Below are positions 23,136-34,512 of a stretch of DNA of 64,000 nt, one piece after another; position 1 is the first letter of the stretch, and every line of letters starts with the position of its first letter. This stretch comes from Saccharum officinarum. Lineage: Eukaryota; Streptophyta; Magnoliopsida; Poales; Poaceae. The notes beneath the pieces are model-generated. The model saw only the letters and a program-made list of their open reading frames with translations, ran no database searches and was not told where the DNA came from. The translations under genes were made by a program, and so were the position numbers. The stretch spans positions 65,088,662 to 65,152,661 of the forward strand of contig CM036225.1 of assembly GCA_020631735.1 (NCBI GenBank). The letters are read 5' to 3'.

Positions 23136-23470
23136 CCCAACCAGATATTCATCTACAGCTAATTTGACTGAAGATTGATTGATCCTGAACAGTAGAGACT
23201 CAAGTGGCACACAGCCCCTGTTCCAGTGTGCCTGCCATTTTTTGCCTGCAAAAGAGGTAGCGAGATTGGCCGTGTATGTGTAACATTATTGTTTCATGCT
23301 TGCAGCCTAATGTAAGATGCTGCAAGCTTGTTGCTGTTACCTAGTGTAGACTGGACAGATGCTGTGCAGGGATGCCGATCTCTAGCCTGTTATGTTGTTG
23401 TATAAGGAAACCAGATTTTGTTGAACTCTCCTGTTCAAAGTTATTAATTCCTAATGGAAACTGATTGATG
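23136..23470 (+). other. Probable 3' untranslated region of the MYB gene
   Basis: AT-moderate sequence after the TAA with no ORF. T-rich and TTGTATAAGG-type words near 23400 could serve in polyadenylation, but no exact AATAAA signal fixes the end. Confidence 0.4.
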
Positions 23471-23649
23471 AATGAACATGGTAAAGCTGTCTGCTTTTTT
23501 CGCCGAGTTACACTCTGTCTGTAAGAACAGTTTGATATTGAACACTGGTTTGGTCATCCAGATCAAACTTCGGTGCCAGAATGCCACGGGTGCATTCACC
23601 CCACGCCTGGGTGTACTATTGTGTTTTTTTTAGCTCGATTCCGAATTCT

Positions 23650-24090
23650 ATTAGACCATACACAGCAGAATCATTCGCCATCAAGTCCTTTGACTCCTGG
23701 CGTGCTATCCCACATTAGAATAGAATTTTCAGGACAACTACAACCAGTAGCCGCTAGGGCATGGGCTACCTTATTACAATCTCGGGGGCAGAATAACACA
23801 AACATTACTAAAAGCTTAAAGAAATACGGTTCTTCGTCTCTAGAATAATTCCACCGGCTGCTGCTAATTCAAAAAGATCTCGTTTCCAGTGCTGACTCAA
23901 CCATGATCGAATCTGTTTCTGCAATTGTATTGCTCATACCTGAACTACCAGCTGCTTGGAGATCCATCAGGCAGTCAACGAGCTCTACATGGAAAGCATC
24001 CATCAGGTGCAGTGAACTCCCTGCTCCAGCCCTGAACAACCGTTCCTTTTTTTTTGTGACTAACAACCGTTCCTTCATGATCTCTGATTA
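23650..24090 (-). pseudogene. LINE-type RNase H (RVT_3-like) relic
   Basis: On the - strand, MDAFHVELVDCLMDLQAAG...IAETDSIMVESALETRSF, then after a stop CPRDCNKVAHALAATGCSCPE and a terminal MWDS. These are the ETDS and NKVAHALA blocks of the RNase H-like domain of plant non-LTR retroelements. The frame is broken (stop at 23869) and no RT or endonuclease is adjacent, so this is a 5'-truncated remnant. Confidence 0.65.
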
Positions 24091-24169
24091 CAAAACCCCA
24101 ACCCCCTATTCTGGTATCTGGATTGGAAGAGCCATCACTATCGATTTCCAGGAAATCTACAGCTGATCG

Positions 24170-26074
24170 TTTCCATTAAACCTTTTGCTTTGTGTTTCTG
24201 CTAGTCTTCTCTGTTATTTTCATAAACTCATCAGTCTGTGTTTGAACCATAAAAGCAATTTCCTCAGGGTTTCTACTGCGTTCACCTTGTCTAAGATGGC
24301 CTCCATCCTCATCCAGCCGGCTATTGTGTTTGATGCTAATTAAGCAAACATGGATGCTGACCCTTGCTATCCTTTGGATGTACTAGTTTTATTACTTGTG
24401 TGATTGATCGGAGTTGGTCTGCTCTACCGTGGAAGCCTGTGTAACCCTGGAATTGTCCTGCAGCTACTTTGACTGTTTAATCTGAGTAGCATTGCTCGTG
24501 CCGCGAGCACGTACAGGATCTCTGAAGAAAGTAAGTTTCTGGTGATGTTGGGTGGAGCATGAGCACTGCTGGAGTAGAAGAACAGTGTACAGGGATGAGT
24601 TCAGGTCTTCAGGAGGGGGTGAAAGGATTCGTCTCACCTGGCTTAACAAGGCAAGGCAGTGGTGGTCATCGTATGATTCATATGAACTAGCCAGAACCCC
24701 CGCGCTTCGCTCGGGCAGATACTGTAAGAGTGATAGGCGTTTATGGGATTCATTGTGTTTGGATGTAGGCACATAGAAGCATAAAAATTTGGTATATGAC
24801 CCTTCTGCAATGGTTCTGAAAACGTAGAGGACAATAAACCATGTATGTGCATATATTGCAACAAAATTCTGTTTTTTTACACATAGGGGCTGCATTCCAA
24901 TAGTAGGAGCTGTTGGTCTCGCGAACAGCAAACGTAGCTGGGAGGCAGAATACTAGTGTTACATGTTAGCTGACCAAAACGCGGATGGCTGTCTTGTTCT
25001 CTTTGAGTCAAGGACGATTGCTTGCTATGTAGATATCTACAATCAGGGCAAAAAAACATATGGAAAAAAGATTTGAGGTTAAAAACAGCCTTATACTGAC
25101 AAAAAAGTTAAGGATGATGTCATGAACATTTGAAAGGATATGAAAACACGGGGGAATCATGATAGCGTCTTGCTACCAAGAGCAGTTCATGAATAAAGTT
25201 TTTTGCGGCAGGCAAGGACGAACCTTTAATGCCATGCAGTCGCTGGATCCAGCATCGTTTTGTGCTGTAAACATCAACCTCTCATTGCTTTTCAGGTTGA
25301 AGTAATCAACCTAAGTAGAATAATACAATGACAAAGAGATGATTAGTCATGCAAAAGCTCTCAGGTAGCGGAGAAGAACTGCTAGACTCTTGATTTGCAA
25401 TCTTCTGTGCATTTTGGATGCAGTACTGAATTACTGACGGATGAAGTATACACAGAAGCATAAATTCTGGATTTAAAAAGGCTACCAGATCATCAGTAGT
25501 TGGCGGTACCCATGTACTTATTCATAGCTGGTTACCACAAAATAACTATTTCCAAGGGGAGCTGAGTTGGTCTTTTTTTTTTTGTAAACAAAAATAAAAG
25601 AACAGTAAGCTGCTGTGGTTTGGTAAGACTTTCCGATATTGTGGCACTTAATGGCAGTGTTCATTTAGCAGGGAATGAAATAACATTGCATTGATGGTTT
25701 ATTTTTGGGAAAATAACTAACCTGGAACCTATGAAACATTAATGCGAGTTAGAAATAAAGGAACTGGTGTGGCTGTTTTACCTTTATACTCAGAAGTTGC
25801 AAGGAGGCATATCCTTTTCAGTTTGTTTTAGGCAGCCATATAATTTTTTGTCGCCCTTGCTAATTATGATGAGTGAACAACATAGTCAAGGTCTATGACA
25901 GGTAAAAAATGAAACACATTCAGAAGAAGATTCATGGCGCTGGTGAGGCATGTGGCATTTATCCAACTTTTCTGGAATATGACCTTTCATGGCCTAATCG
26001 AACATGGGCAATCATATAGCCATACTATTTTTGCTCATTTAATGGTAAACATTTATATTCCCTGGGTTACACTG
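24170..26074. other. Intergenic, no gene seen
   Basis: Low-GC sequence on both sides of a small GC bump (24600-24730). ORFs up to 155 codons occur (24464-24931, - strand) but show no domain or codon-usage signal. No RNA gene or clear transposon boundary identified. Confidence 0.45.
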
Positions 26075-26076
26075 TA

Positions 26077-26331
26077 CTCCCTCTGTCCCAAAATAGAAGT
26101 CATTCTCGCTTCCCGAGAAGTCAGCTTTTTTAAACTTTGACCAATTATATATAAAAGAATATTAATATTTATAATATATAATTAGTATCATTAGATAGAT
26201 CGTTGAATATACTTTCATAATAAACTTATTTGGAGATATAAATGTTGCACGCATTTTCTACAAACCTAGTCAAAGTTGAGAAAGTTACCTTCACGCATCC
26301 CATAACGTCATCTATTCTGGGACGGAGGGAG
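26077..26331. mobile_element. Stowaway (Tc1/mariner) MITE
   Basis: A 255-bp element with termini CTCCCTCTGTCCCAAAATAG and the inverse CTCCCTCCGTCCCAGAATAG, flanked by TA on both sides (26075-26076 and 26332-26333). The interior is AT-rich. These are the defining features of grass Stowaway MITEs. Confidence 0.88.
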
Positions 26332-26889
26332 TATTTCTTTTATTTTGTTCATGGTATAATAACCCTTTTTTTGGAACTTAATAATATCCCTCTCTATATC
26401 CTCACTAATTATAATGCAATCCATGGAAAAGATATGGCTTCAGACCTGCATTTATAAAGAAAAACTCACCAGATTATAGCCTTACATCTGCTCATACAAC
26501 TACATTACATTTATCTATGGGTTCCATTTTTTTTCATGGTAGAATACAATATTAGCCAATCACTTTTATTTATTTATGAAATAGGTAGGCACTAAAACGT
26601 AAGTTTACTGTACTTTGAAGCCACAGTTGAATTTCGTGCTCATTAAACAATACAATACACACAACGTTAAAAGCAGTTTGAGAAAAGGAAGGGGAAAACT
26701 GAAAATGTGGAATTGACCACTGAAATGAGTTGTTTTTACATATATGTATATTGGTTTTGTGATATTTTGGTATATTACTACAACAACAAAATCAGCCAAA
26801 CAAATTTCATGCATGTAAACAGAGTTTGTGGCGCTGTCTTTTGCGTGTACTGTAATAGAGCTTAAATTCTGCAGTCACCACTGGGAATT
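26332..26889. other. Intergenic, no gene seen
   Basis: AT-rich sequence between the Stowaway element and the exonuclease-like fragment. Nothing recognisable. Confidence 0.4.
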
Positions 26890-27065
26890 GAAAATAAACG
26901 GCTTACCACCGGCTGTAGTTACAAAGATGATATGAAAACCCCTTGGAAGCCAAAGAACATCATTATCAGCTCCATGGAATATCTGCAGCATGGTAATATG
27001 GGAAAGGACATCTTCGTCGGGTAACCGACTAATGCTATTAGCACGGACATCAGGTGGGAAGAGAA
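26885..27065 (-). pseudogene. Exon fragment resembling RRP6/EXOSC10 3'-5' exonuclease
   Basis: The - strand encodes LPDEDVLSHITMLQIFHGADNDVLWLPRGFHI as a short open block. VFHGADNDVLWLQRDF is characteristic of the DEDD exonuclease domain of RRP6-like nuclear exosome proteins, and the Asp in GADND is one of the acidic residues. Other exons of such a gene are not found nearby. It may be a captured or duplicated single exon. The identification is from memory of the motif, so moderate confidence. Confidence 0.45.
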
Positions 27066-27342
27066 AATGCTTATTTGTTAACTTTAACATGCAAAAGAAT
27101 TGTGAGAACTTTAATATAGCCTAATGTTTATAGGTACCTGCTATTTTATATCGCTTATTAGAAGCATGTAAAGTATATATACATTGTCAAGCAAAGGAGT
27201 GCATCACCAAACTGGAGATTGGAGAAACATGCAAAATAGAAAGAGAAGGCATAGCATACGTAGGCGGCCAACTTTATAGTAATCAAAATTAAAAATGAGG
27301 TAACCGAAGAACTTTGTGACCCAATAAAACTATTTTTACTGC

Positions 27343-27525
27343 TGATGCATATGAGGCCTGGTGCAGTTGGTGAGTGCTAACTCGCCGAATCACCAGGTCC
27401 TGGGTTCGAAGCCGTCTCTCTGCAGAATTTCTGCGGGAGTAAGACTTTGCTTCGGTTATTTCCTTCCCCAGACCCCACTCGTGTGGGAGCCTCTGGCACT
27501 GGGTCTGCCCTTGATGCATATGAGG
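27343..27525 (+). mobile_element. tRNA-derived SINE with 14-bp target duplication
   Basis: The body (27357-27511) starts with a tRNA-like region containing an A box (TGGTGCAGTTGG) and a B box (GGGTTCGAAGCC), an internal RNA polymerase III promoter. It ends GGGTCTGCCCTT, resembling Au-type plant SINEs. TGATGCATATGAGG flanks it on both sides (27343-27356 and 27512-27525). Mobilised by LINE machinery in trans. Confidence 0.82.
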
Positions 27526-28025
27526 GAGCCTTGACTCGGTCAAAAAAAAAGGAGCCTTGACTGCCAATATGTCTAAAGGTAAAATTGAAGGTTTTGTCAA
27601 AATGGTATGGTATAACATTGAGGGATACCTTTTTTTTGGCAGGGAAAGAAAGCTTAGTAGACTGTAAAGCAATAACCTAGAGAGCATACATGAAACACAA
27701 ACAGTCTGACGAAAGCACCAATGCATATATGACTATATCATTGACGCAGTTATGATCCATCAGGTAGAGATGATGTGGAGCATCGTAAGACTATTTCAAA
27801 GATGCAGTGAGAACTGGAGGCTGTAAAAACTCACATCATTCCGTAAGCCTGAATGGCCTAGGATTGGTGATTTCTTTGAGGTTTCGTTGCTGCTCTGTTT
27901 CTGCATTTACCTAGTTGAATTGGGCAAAAAACATGTTAATGTGTTAGTACGTAGATACAGAGAGGAGCTGCCTTTTTTAGCACTGGCCATTACTGTTGAG
28001 TCTGAGCCGTTCGACTCATAGTCTT
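27526..28025. other. Intergenic after the SINE
   Basis: A repeated GGAGCCTTGACT (at about 27525 and 27551) flanks CGGTC plus nine A residues, a pattern like the trace of a tiny retroposon insertion. The rest shows no gene. Confidence 0.35.
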
Positions 28026-28600
28026 CCAGGATGAAGCGGTCTTGGTATAGCCCAAATCTGCATATGAAACACACGGTAGACGTACAAGAAAACGAAAAGA
28101 AAAAAAAATCTCTAGGAGGGGGAGGGAGAAGGAGAGGCACCACCGGGGAGAGGAACACGAGGGGAGAGCAAGAGGCGGCGCGCCGAGTAGATCCACCACC
28201 AGGGCCGGCCGCGGAGCAACGGAGCGCGTCGCAAGATGGAGCCGAAGAGGGTGGGGCTCGCGGCGCCGGCGGCCTCACGGCGACCAGCGATGGTGTGGCG
28301 ACCTCTGGGAGGGGCGCGGTGCGGGGAGGCTGCGCGTCGCGCCGGGCGGCGAGCGGAGGGCGCGGCGTTCCGGTGGTGGCGGCGTCGCAACGGGCGGAGG
28401 CGGCAGGAGCGCTCGAAGCAGCGGCGTACAGGTTGGCGGCGGCGGAGACTCGAGGGAGGTTTGTTTTTTTTCGTTATAGGGGGCGGTTGGGTCCGAGGCG
28501 GGTGGAAGCGGCCTATCGCTATTGATAAGCAGTGGGCTGGTTCGGCCCGGCTGATTTCGGCTGATTCAATAGTGTCACGTGACAGAGAATAAGTTGGAAA
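28026..28600. other. GC-rich block of unknown nature
   Basis: A CpG-rich stretch, roughly 28110-28520, open in several frames on both strands with Arg- and Ala-rich translations. No domain is recognisable and the multiple overlapping frames are what composition alone would give. It could be a former first exon or promoter; I do not call a gene. Confidence 0.4.
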
Positions 28601-29421
28601 CAAGCCGAAACATGACTTGTAGGAAACGGGGAGGCACTATTGATCAACAGCAAGTTTCACCGGGAATAGAGATCTCTGTAGATAAGTACAACTCAGGCAA
28701 CCAAATATTAATTAATATTAATCTTATTAAAGCGATAGATCACGGAATAAAACAGTAAGACTATTTTTAATGAAGAAAGAAGCAGCAAGCAGAGTGCATT
28801 TAAGCTGCACACTCAGTTATTTATTTATCATCAGGACAGAAAAAAAAAACAGTGTATCAGGAGGAGCGTGGTCGCACAAGCTTCAACACAGGTCTCTCCA
28901 TGCCGTCAATTTGCCGCTGCATGTCTTGCTTGCGCGCATCGGTGTACCCCTTGAGCCACACTTGAGACCCCTCAACTGTCTTAGCCCAGAAATCTGCAAG
29001 GATGACTGTGACCCCCCGGAGAAGTGGACCTTGAGCACATTAACACTCCACCAAGAAAGATCGTGCTGATCCTCATCACCAAACTTTATATGTAATACGA
29101 AGCTGCACTGAATCTCAACAACCGAGGTCCTTGCCCAGCAGGGGCCAATGTGGAGCTCACCGTCTTGCATCGGCCTGATCCGAAGATGACTTATGAAAGG
29201 TTTGTTTGACAATTCAGGCAGGTCTCGCAACTCCTCTGACTTTTCTATAGTTAGATGGAGCTTTTCCAAATTGTTAAGGTGCTCCATCCAGACTAGCAAT
29301 AATTTGTGTACACACCCGTACAGCTTAAGGCTAGTAATGGTCTTGGGTGGCTCGGGGATGTTGTCATCCAACCCATCATCCTTGTCGAGCTCCACTGACA
29401 GAGATTTGAGATGAGCATGAT

Positions 29422-29586
29422 CAGTGGCGGATGCAGGATGAAAATCAAGGGGAGGCTAAAACAATAGAGATGTTGATTTGCATGAAAATTTAATGGTGAT
29501 TTTAGATTTTTGCTACAATAATTTAGTGGTAAATCAAGTCATTAGGGGGCCTGGAGCCCCCCAGCCCCCCTGTAGATCCGCCACTG
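29422..29586. mobile_element. hAT-type MITE in the NLR LRR exon
   Basis: A 165-bp element with inverted termini CAGTGGCGGAT and the 8-bp target duplication AGCATGAT (29414-29421 and 29587-29594). 8-bp duplication and CAG...CTG ends fit hAT. It interrupts the LRR between AISHHA and HLKSLSVEL. Confidence 0.87.
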
Positions 29587-29984
29587 AGCATGATGGGATA
29601 TGGCTTCACAAAACTCCTTGATGTTTCCCTTGTTGATGCCGGACACGCCGAGCTTGCGCAATCGGGTAAGCTTCTTGAGCTCCTGGAAGATGGCCTTACC
29701 ACATTGAGCGCTGACCTTGACAACACCAAGAGTATGTAAGACAGACAGCTTTCCAATATCTGCAGGAACCGTAACACCGGCTGCAGCAGGTCCATTATTA
29801 TCAAGTCCACCGCCGCCGCGTCTGCACAACTTGGACAAGAAGAAGCTGGATACCAAAGTGCGTGGTCTGTTGTTGCATGACACTGAGGAACCTGGCTCTG
29901 CTGGTAGGACCAGACCCGTGCTATTGGTACCACCTTCTGTTGGTGTTGCTGCTGCCGGTGGTAAGTTTGTGACTGCTTGTGCTG

Positions 29985-30215
29985 ATGACGATGCCATGTC
30001 CTCCTCACCATCTGCTGATACAATATCACCTTCTTCTGCTGATGATGATGCCCTGTTCTCCTCACCATATGCTGCTACAATATCACCTTCTTCTGCTGAT
30101 GATGATGCCTTGTCCTCCTCACCATCTGCTGATACAATATCACCTTCTTCTGCTGATGATGATGCCCTGTTCTCCTCACCATCTGCTGCTACAATATCAC
30201 CTTCCCAATCCCATA
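29985..30215. repeat. Four tandem 57-bp in-frame repeats in the NLR
   Basis: A 57-bp unit (19 codons) is repeated four times. On the - strand it reads EENRASSSAEEGDIVSADG and the variant EEDKASSSAEEGDIVAAYG in alternation, so the real period is a 114-bp dimer. It falls in a loop after LRYIRAGTTEVWDWEGD in the LRR. The acidic, serine-rich repeat preserves frame. Confidence 0.85.
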
Positions 30216-30713
30216 CTTCAGTTGTACCAGCACGAATGTACCGTAGCTTCTGTAGCTTTGTAATAAACAACGGCAACGTCACTATGAAGGTGCCTCTGAT
30301 GTCGAGGGTCTGCAGCTGCCTCAGACCACCCATTGAAATCGGCAGACAATTGATCTTTGTATGTCCTCGTAGGGAGAGAAACTTGAGTCGAGTCAGTAGC
30401 TTGGCAATCTTGTCAAGGTCTTCATTAGTTACGTCTGTTGCATCCTCAAGATCCAGCACCCGAAGCAGTCTCATGTTCACTTTTTTGCTACAGATGAAGA
30501 ATGACTCCCACTTCCCAAAGACAGTCAAGGACCGCAGCCGTGAAAAATCGATGTTCTCATATACAATCTCGTTTCTGTCCCAGCTGCTCCTTATGGTGAG
30601 GTGCTGTCCAGCACGTTGCAAGTTGAGGCTGCAACGTCCCTCCAATGCAAACACAAGGTTATCTTCCATTGTCCGTGAGATGATGTACTCATGGAAGAAG
30701 CCATTGATTTGAC

Positions 30714-31707
30714 CTAAGTTGCACGGATACGGATACGTGTATCGGTATCGGAAGGATACGGATACGCGGATACGGCAATTTCCTAAAAAACCCGATACGC
30801 GGATACGTTTACTATTTAAAAAATAAAATAAAAATAATAATAATGCAGATCTGATGACCATTGTCTTAGGAAAGCCCACGGCCCATCTAAGCACCATATG
30901 TGATACGGAGTATGTCCTACCAGTGCCCTGTCCAACAACCAGACCATTCCATCGATTGCCACCCATCCATCTCCAGTTCAGCTCTCGCACAGGCGCACAG
31001 CAGCTTCCGCTCCCCGCACCCCATCCCCATCTGCTCCACCGCCCGCATCCCCGTCCGCCCTCTGCTCCATGGCACACCACCTCCGCACCGCTTGTGAGCA
31101 ACCTCGAACCTGCTTGGATCCTTTGCCGCCGGTCACCTCGCCTCACCCGCTTGCCTCTCCTCGCCTCGCCCGCGATTGAAGCTCTGCTTGGATCCCTTGC
31201 CGCTGCCTGCTTTGCTTCGTCTCGCAGCGTCGGAGCGTCGATTCGGCGGCCGCGGAGCTCGAATCGACGGCAGCAGAGGTCGATCCGGCGGTGGCGGACC
31301 TCAAATCAGCGGCAGCGGAGGTCGAATCCCGCGGTGCCGGAGCTCCAATCAGCGGCGGCGGAGGTCGAATCGACGGCGGCGGGGTCGATCCGGCAGCGGC
31401 GGTGCTCCAATCGGCGGCGGCGGAGCCCGAATCGACGGCGGCGAGCACGCGAGCGGGCGAGCAACCTTGCCCGCGCAGGACTCATCTCCTTCTGCTCCCC
31501 TTCGTGTTGCACGGCCTCCACTCTGTTCGTGGCTGGGCCGTATCGGCAGGCCAGATACGTATCTGACGGCGTATCCAACATTTGCGAAAATAATAAAAAA
31601 TCGGATACTCCGAGGATACGTATCCAAGGCGTATCGGACACGTATCCGTATCTGATACGTATCGGATACGCAATACGTGGCTTCAGGGACGTATCCATGT
31701 AACGTAG
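30714..31707. mobile_element. 994-bp hAT-like element with GC-rich cargo, inserted in the NLR
   Basis: The termini CTAAGTTGCACGGATACG and the inverse CTACGTTACATGGATACG match at 15 of 18 positions. The 8-bp duplication GATTTGAC lies at 30706-30713 and 31708-31715. Many GGATACG/CGTATCC words crowd both ends as subterminal repeats. The GC-rich interior (31040-31500) has imperfect roughly 24-bp units such as GGCGGCGGCGGAG and GTCGAATCGACGG, possibly a captured host fragment. No transposase is encoded. Confidence 0.8.
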
Positions 31708-32184
31708 GATTTGACAAAACACCTTATTGCTTCCTGACTCCTGGAGTATACTCAACTTGACGAGCTCAGAGACGAAATTTTCCCCATTCTCCTCATAAGT
31801 TGTACCATCGGAAGTGTCTCTGCAGTAACCCTCTGCAATCCACCGCCACAGCAAACGCCGCAACCTAATGTTCTTCTCTGCAGAAAAGATTGATAGGTAG
31901 AAGATGCATGGCTTGATTGAATCTGAGCAAGCATCAAAGTACGATTGCATCCAAGATAACAGAGGTCTTAACCCATGTAATTCTGGATCCATCTCCAATG
32001 TGCCCATAAAGTTATCACTCAGGGACTCCAACCAGCTGCTTGGATCGCTGAACGGCTGCCTTCTCATTGATACAAACGCTTCACCTATGTCAGCTATTAC
32101 TTTGGGCAGCCCGCCACACTTGTCGACAATAGATTTTGATAGCACCTTCTCTTCAGGTTTTAATTTTTTGCCCTCCCAAGCTTT

Positions 32185-34512
32185 CTACAAATATATCGAG
32201 AAATAAAACAAATTATGAAATATATACATATTCAATCTGTAAATCATCATACTGAGTAAGAAAATTTGAACTTGAGGTGAAAGAAAGTTAAATTTAAGAC
32301 TTAAGTTGAATTAATCGCCGATAGCAAATTCAAGGTATAACTCTTAGGGTTATCATTTTAGGCGGTGTTTTTCCTAAGAACGAATGCAATGAGCCAAATC
32401 ATCACCTCAGATTATGCATTAAGCCTTTTCTTTTCCGGAGGAAGTAATGCGACAACAGGTTTTTCAGCAACCACTAATATATGAAAAATCTTTGGTTTCA
32501 ATTATCATCTAGCTAGGGTGTAGAAATCCTTTGGGGAACATCTTAAATAAATTAGACTGCATGAAGAGTCAGCTACGCATTTGGACGACAGAAATTATGA
32601 TTCACTACTCCATCAATCCATGCTCCCGCACGGTCTCTAATCTTTTTTAGGAGACAAATACTAAAAGAAATTACTTATGTTAAAAATTTTCTCTTCATTA
32701 ATTTTCTTAAGCAATGGTCATAGTAGATACTCTATAATCTCTATTCAGTTGTCATACTATATCAATTATTTGATCTATATGTAATTTTTATATATCCATA
32801 GTTTTTTTCTTTCCGTAACATCTATGTGTATCTTCAGTATACATTTAGTTGAAATCTTTGCTTAAAGTATGGTTGCTTTTGTTACAGTCAATCTCTTTTG
32901 ACATCATGGCTATTACTATCGATAGTGATTTGATGGCCAAATGTTTTTATTTTTTGTGAGAATTTTAGGATTTATCTTTTTCCCTAGCATGTCTCGTGAG
33001 TAATAACATGGACTGTATTGGTGACCTCTAGATAGAATTTCTAGGATTAATCTTTTTTTCTAGCGCGATATGTATTTACATGAAACCTAAGCCTCTAGCG
33101 TGAGTAACAATAGAGTTTGGTATCCTCGTCTCTTCAGCTATCGACAATCGATAAATAGACCAAATAGTAAATCGTCCCATTTTGATTAATAAAATTTGAA
33201 CTTGTGCTTAACGAAAGTTGAATTTAAGAGTTAAGTTGAATTCAGCGCGATAGCAAATTCAAGGTTTAACTATCAGGGTTATCATTTTAGGTAGTGTTTT
33301 TTTTCCTGAGACCTCAGATTATGAATTAGGTTTTTTTTTTCCTGAAGTAAGTAATGCAGTAGCAGGTTTTTTTTAACAACCACTAGGATACGAATATCTT
33401 TGGTTTCATTAACATCTAGCTAGGGTGTAGAAATCCTTTGGGGAATATGTTGAATAAACTAGACTGCATGTAGAGTCAGCTATACATTGAACTTGACAAA
33501 ATTATGGTTCACTAGGCCATCAACCCATGCTCTCACATGGGCTATAATCTTTATTAGAAGACAAATGCTAAAAGAAATTAATTATATTTCATTAATTTTC
33601 TTAAGCAATGGTCATAGTGGATACTCTATAATTTGTATTTGTAGTTTATCTTTCTGCAGCAATACTCATGTTGAATAAATTTATGTATTTTCATGTATTC
33701 ATAGTTTTTGTTTCTTTCTGTAGCATCTCTGTGTATCTCCACAATACATTTAGTTGAAAGCTTTACTTAAATTATGATAGATTTTGTTGCAGACAATCTC
33801 TTTTGACATCGTGGCTATTACCATCAATGGTGACTACATTCTACTGATTTGATGGATAAATATTTTCAGTTTTTGTGCGAATTTTAGAATTTTAGGATTT
33901 GTCGAATTTCTACTGTTTTTCCCTTTGTATCTGGATTAGGATCCGTATTCAACTTACTCAGGATTGGAGAATATATTTGGAAAAGGATTTCTAGGTGTCG
34001 AGGTTACCTCAAGAACCTGTGCCAAGCCATTGTCATATAAATCAAGAGGGTTGTAGACATATGAATATAGACAACTTCCACATTCACGGAGTTAGTCAGG
34101 GAGATGTGGACTAATAAAATGGGTTAAATTTTGGCTCTTTAAATGAGCGGAGCACGCACTGAAAATGGAAATAGGTGGGATTTGTTTTTTCTAGACAAAG
34201 AAACTGCGAACATGTAGGGATATCGTTTGCTGTATTGAATCGGTTGAGCGTTTGCGAATTAGTCCGGTGGTATCAAACACCTTAAACTTTGGAAAACCAA
34301 ATAAAACCCTCTTTGAGTGGTTTTGTAGACCGAGTTTTGCTGAGTTAGCATTCCGCATGGGCCACGTTGGAGCTCTGGCCCCCACTTGACGCTTCTTATT
34401 CATCCACCCGTTGGTTTGACACTCTCTCTTGCAATGACATCTGCTTCCCACCCGCTACGCATTGCCAGCCCCACTCAAGCACGCCGTTGTTCCTACTCGT
34501 TCTAGGAGGCAG
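32185..34512 (-). other. NLR intron, 5'-side of the chromovirus insertion
   Basis: AT-rich non-coding DNA between exon 4 and the Gypsy element. It includes the tandem duplication described separately and, at 34330-34512, a more GC-rich segment that continues across the Gypsy insertion into 45883 onward. No gene recognised. Confidence 0.5.
32261..33925. repeat. Ancient tandem duplication in the NLR intron
   Basis: Copy 1 (about 32261-32980) and copy 2 (about 33191-33925) share long collinear stretches such as GATAGCAAATTCAAGGT, GGGTTATCATTTTAGG, CTAGCTAGGGTGTAGAAATC, TTAAGCAATGGTCATAGT and AATCTCTTTTGACATC. The offset is about 930 bp and identity roughly 80% by eye. Function unknown. Confidence 0.7.

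Larger units (their letters stand above)
28857..32184 (-). pseudogene. NLR last exon: GLPL, winged-helix and LRR part
   Basis: Begins after an acceptor (TTTGTAG) with KAWEGKKLKPEEKVLSKS. Then GLPL (DKCGGLPKVIADIGE), CIFYLSIF and LLWRWIAEGYC of the ARC2 region, NLVFALEG, VLDLEDATD, LKFLSLRGH, LQTLDIRGT and further LRR blocks. The likely original C-terminus is DARKQDMQRQIDGMERPVL..., in a frame reached only after a one-base slip near the G6 run at 29014-29022; it stops at 28857-28859. A 994-bp hAT-like element (30714-31707) and a 165-bp MITE (29422-29586) sit inside. Conceptually removing each with one TSD copy restores the frame (for example CQ|INGFFHEY), so both landed in a once-continuous exon. 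Confidence 0.82.

Noticed and set aside
24464..24931. 155-codon - strand ORF
   Set aside because: No domain, no splice context and composition like the surrounding intergenic DNA.
28031..28603. Overlapping 118-164 codon ORFs in a CpG-rich block
   Set aside because: Multiple frames are open on both strands, so composition explains them. No domain or splice evidence.
29717..30712. 331-codon + strand ORF
   Set aside because: Antisense shadow of the NLR LRR exon and its 57-bp repeats. The - strand shows real LRR motifs.
30854..31702. 282-codon + strand ORF
   Set aside because: It lies wholly within the hAT-like insertion and reflects its GC-rich repeat core. No recognisable domain.
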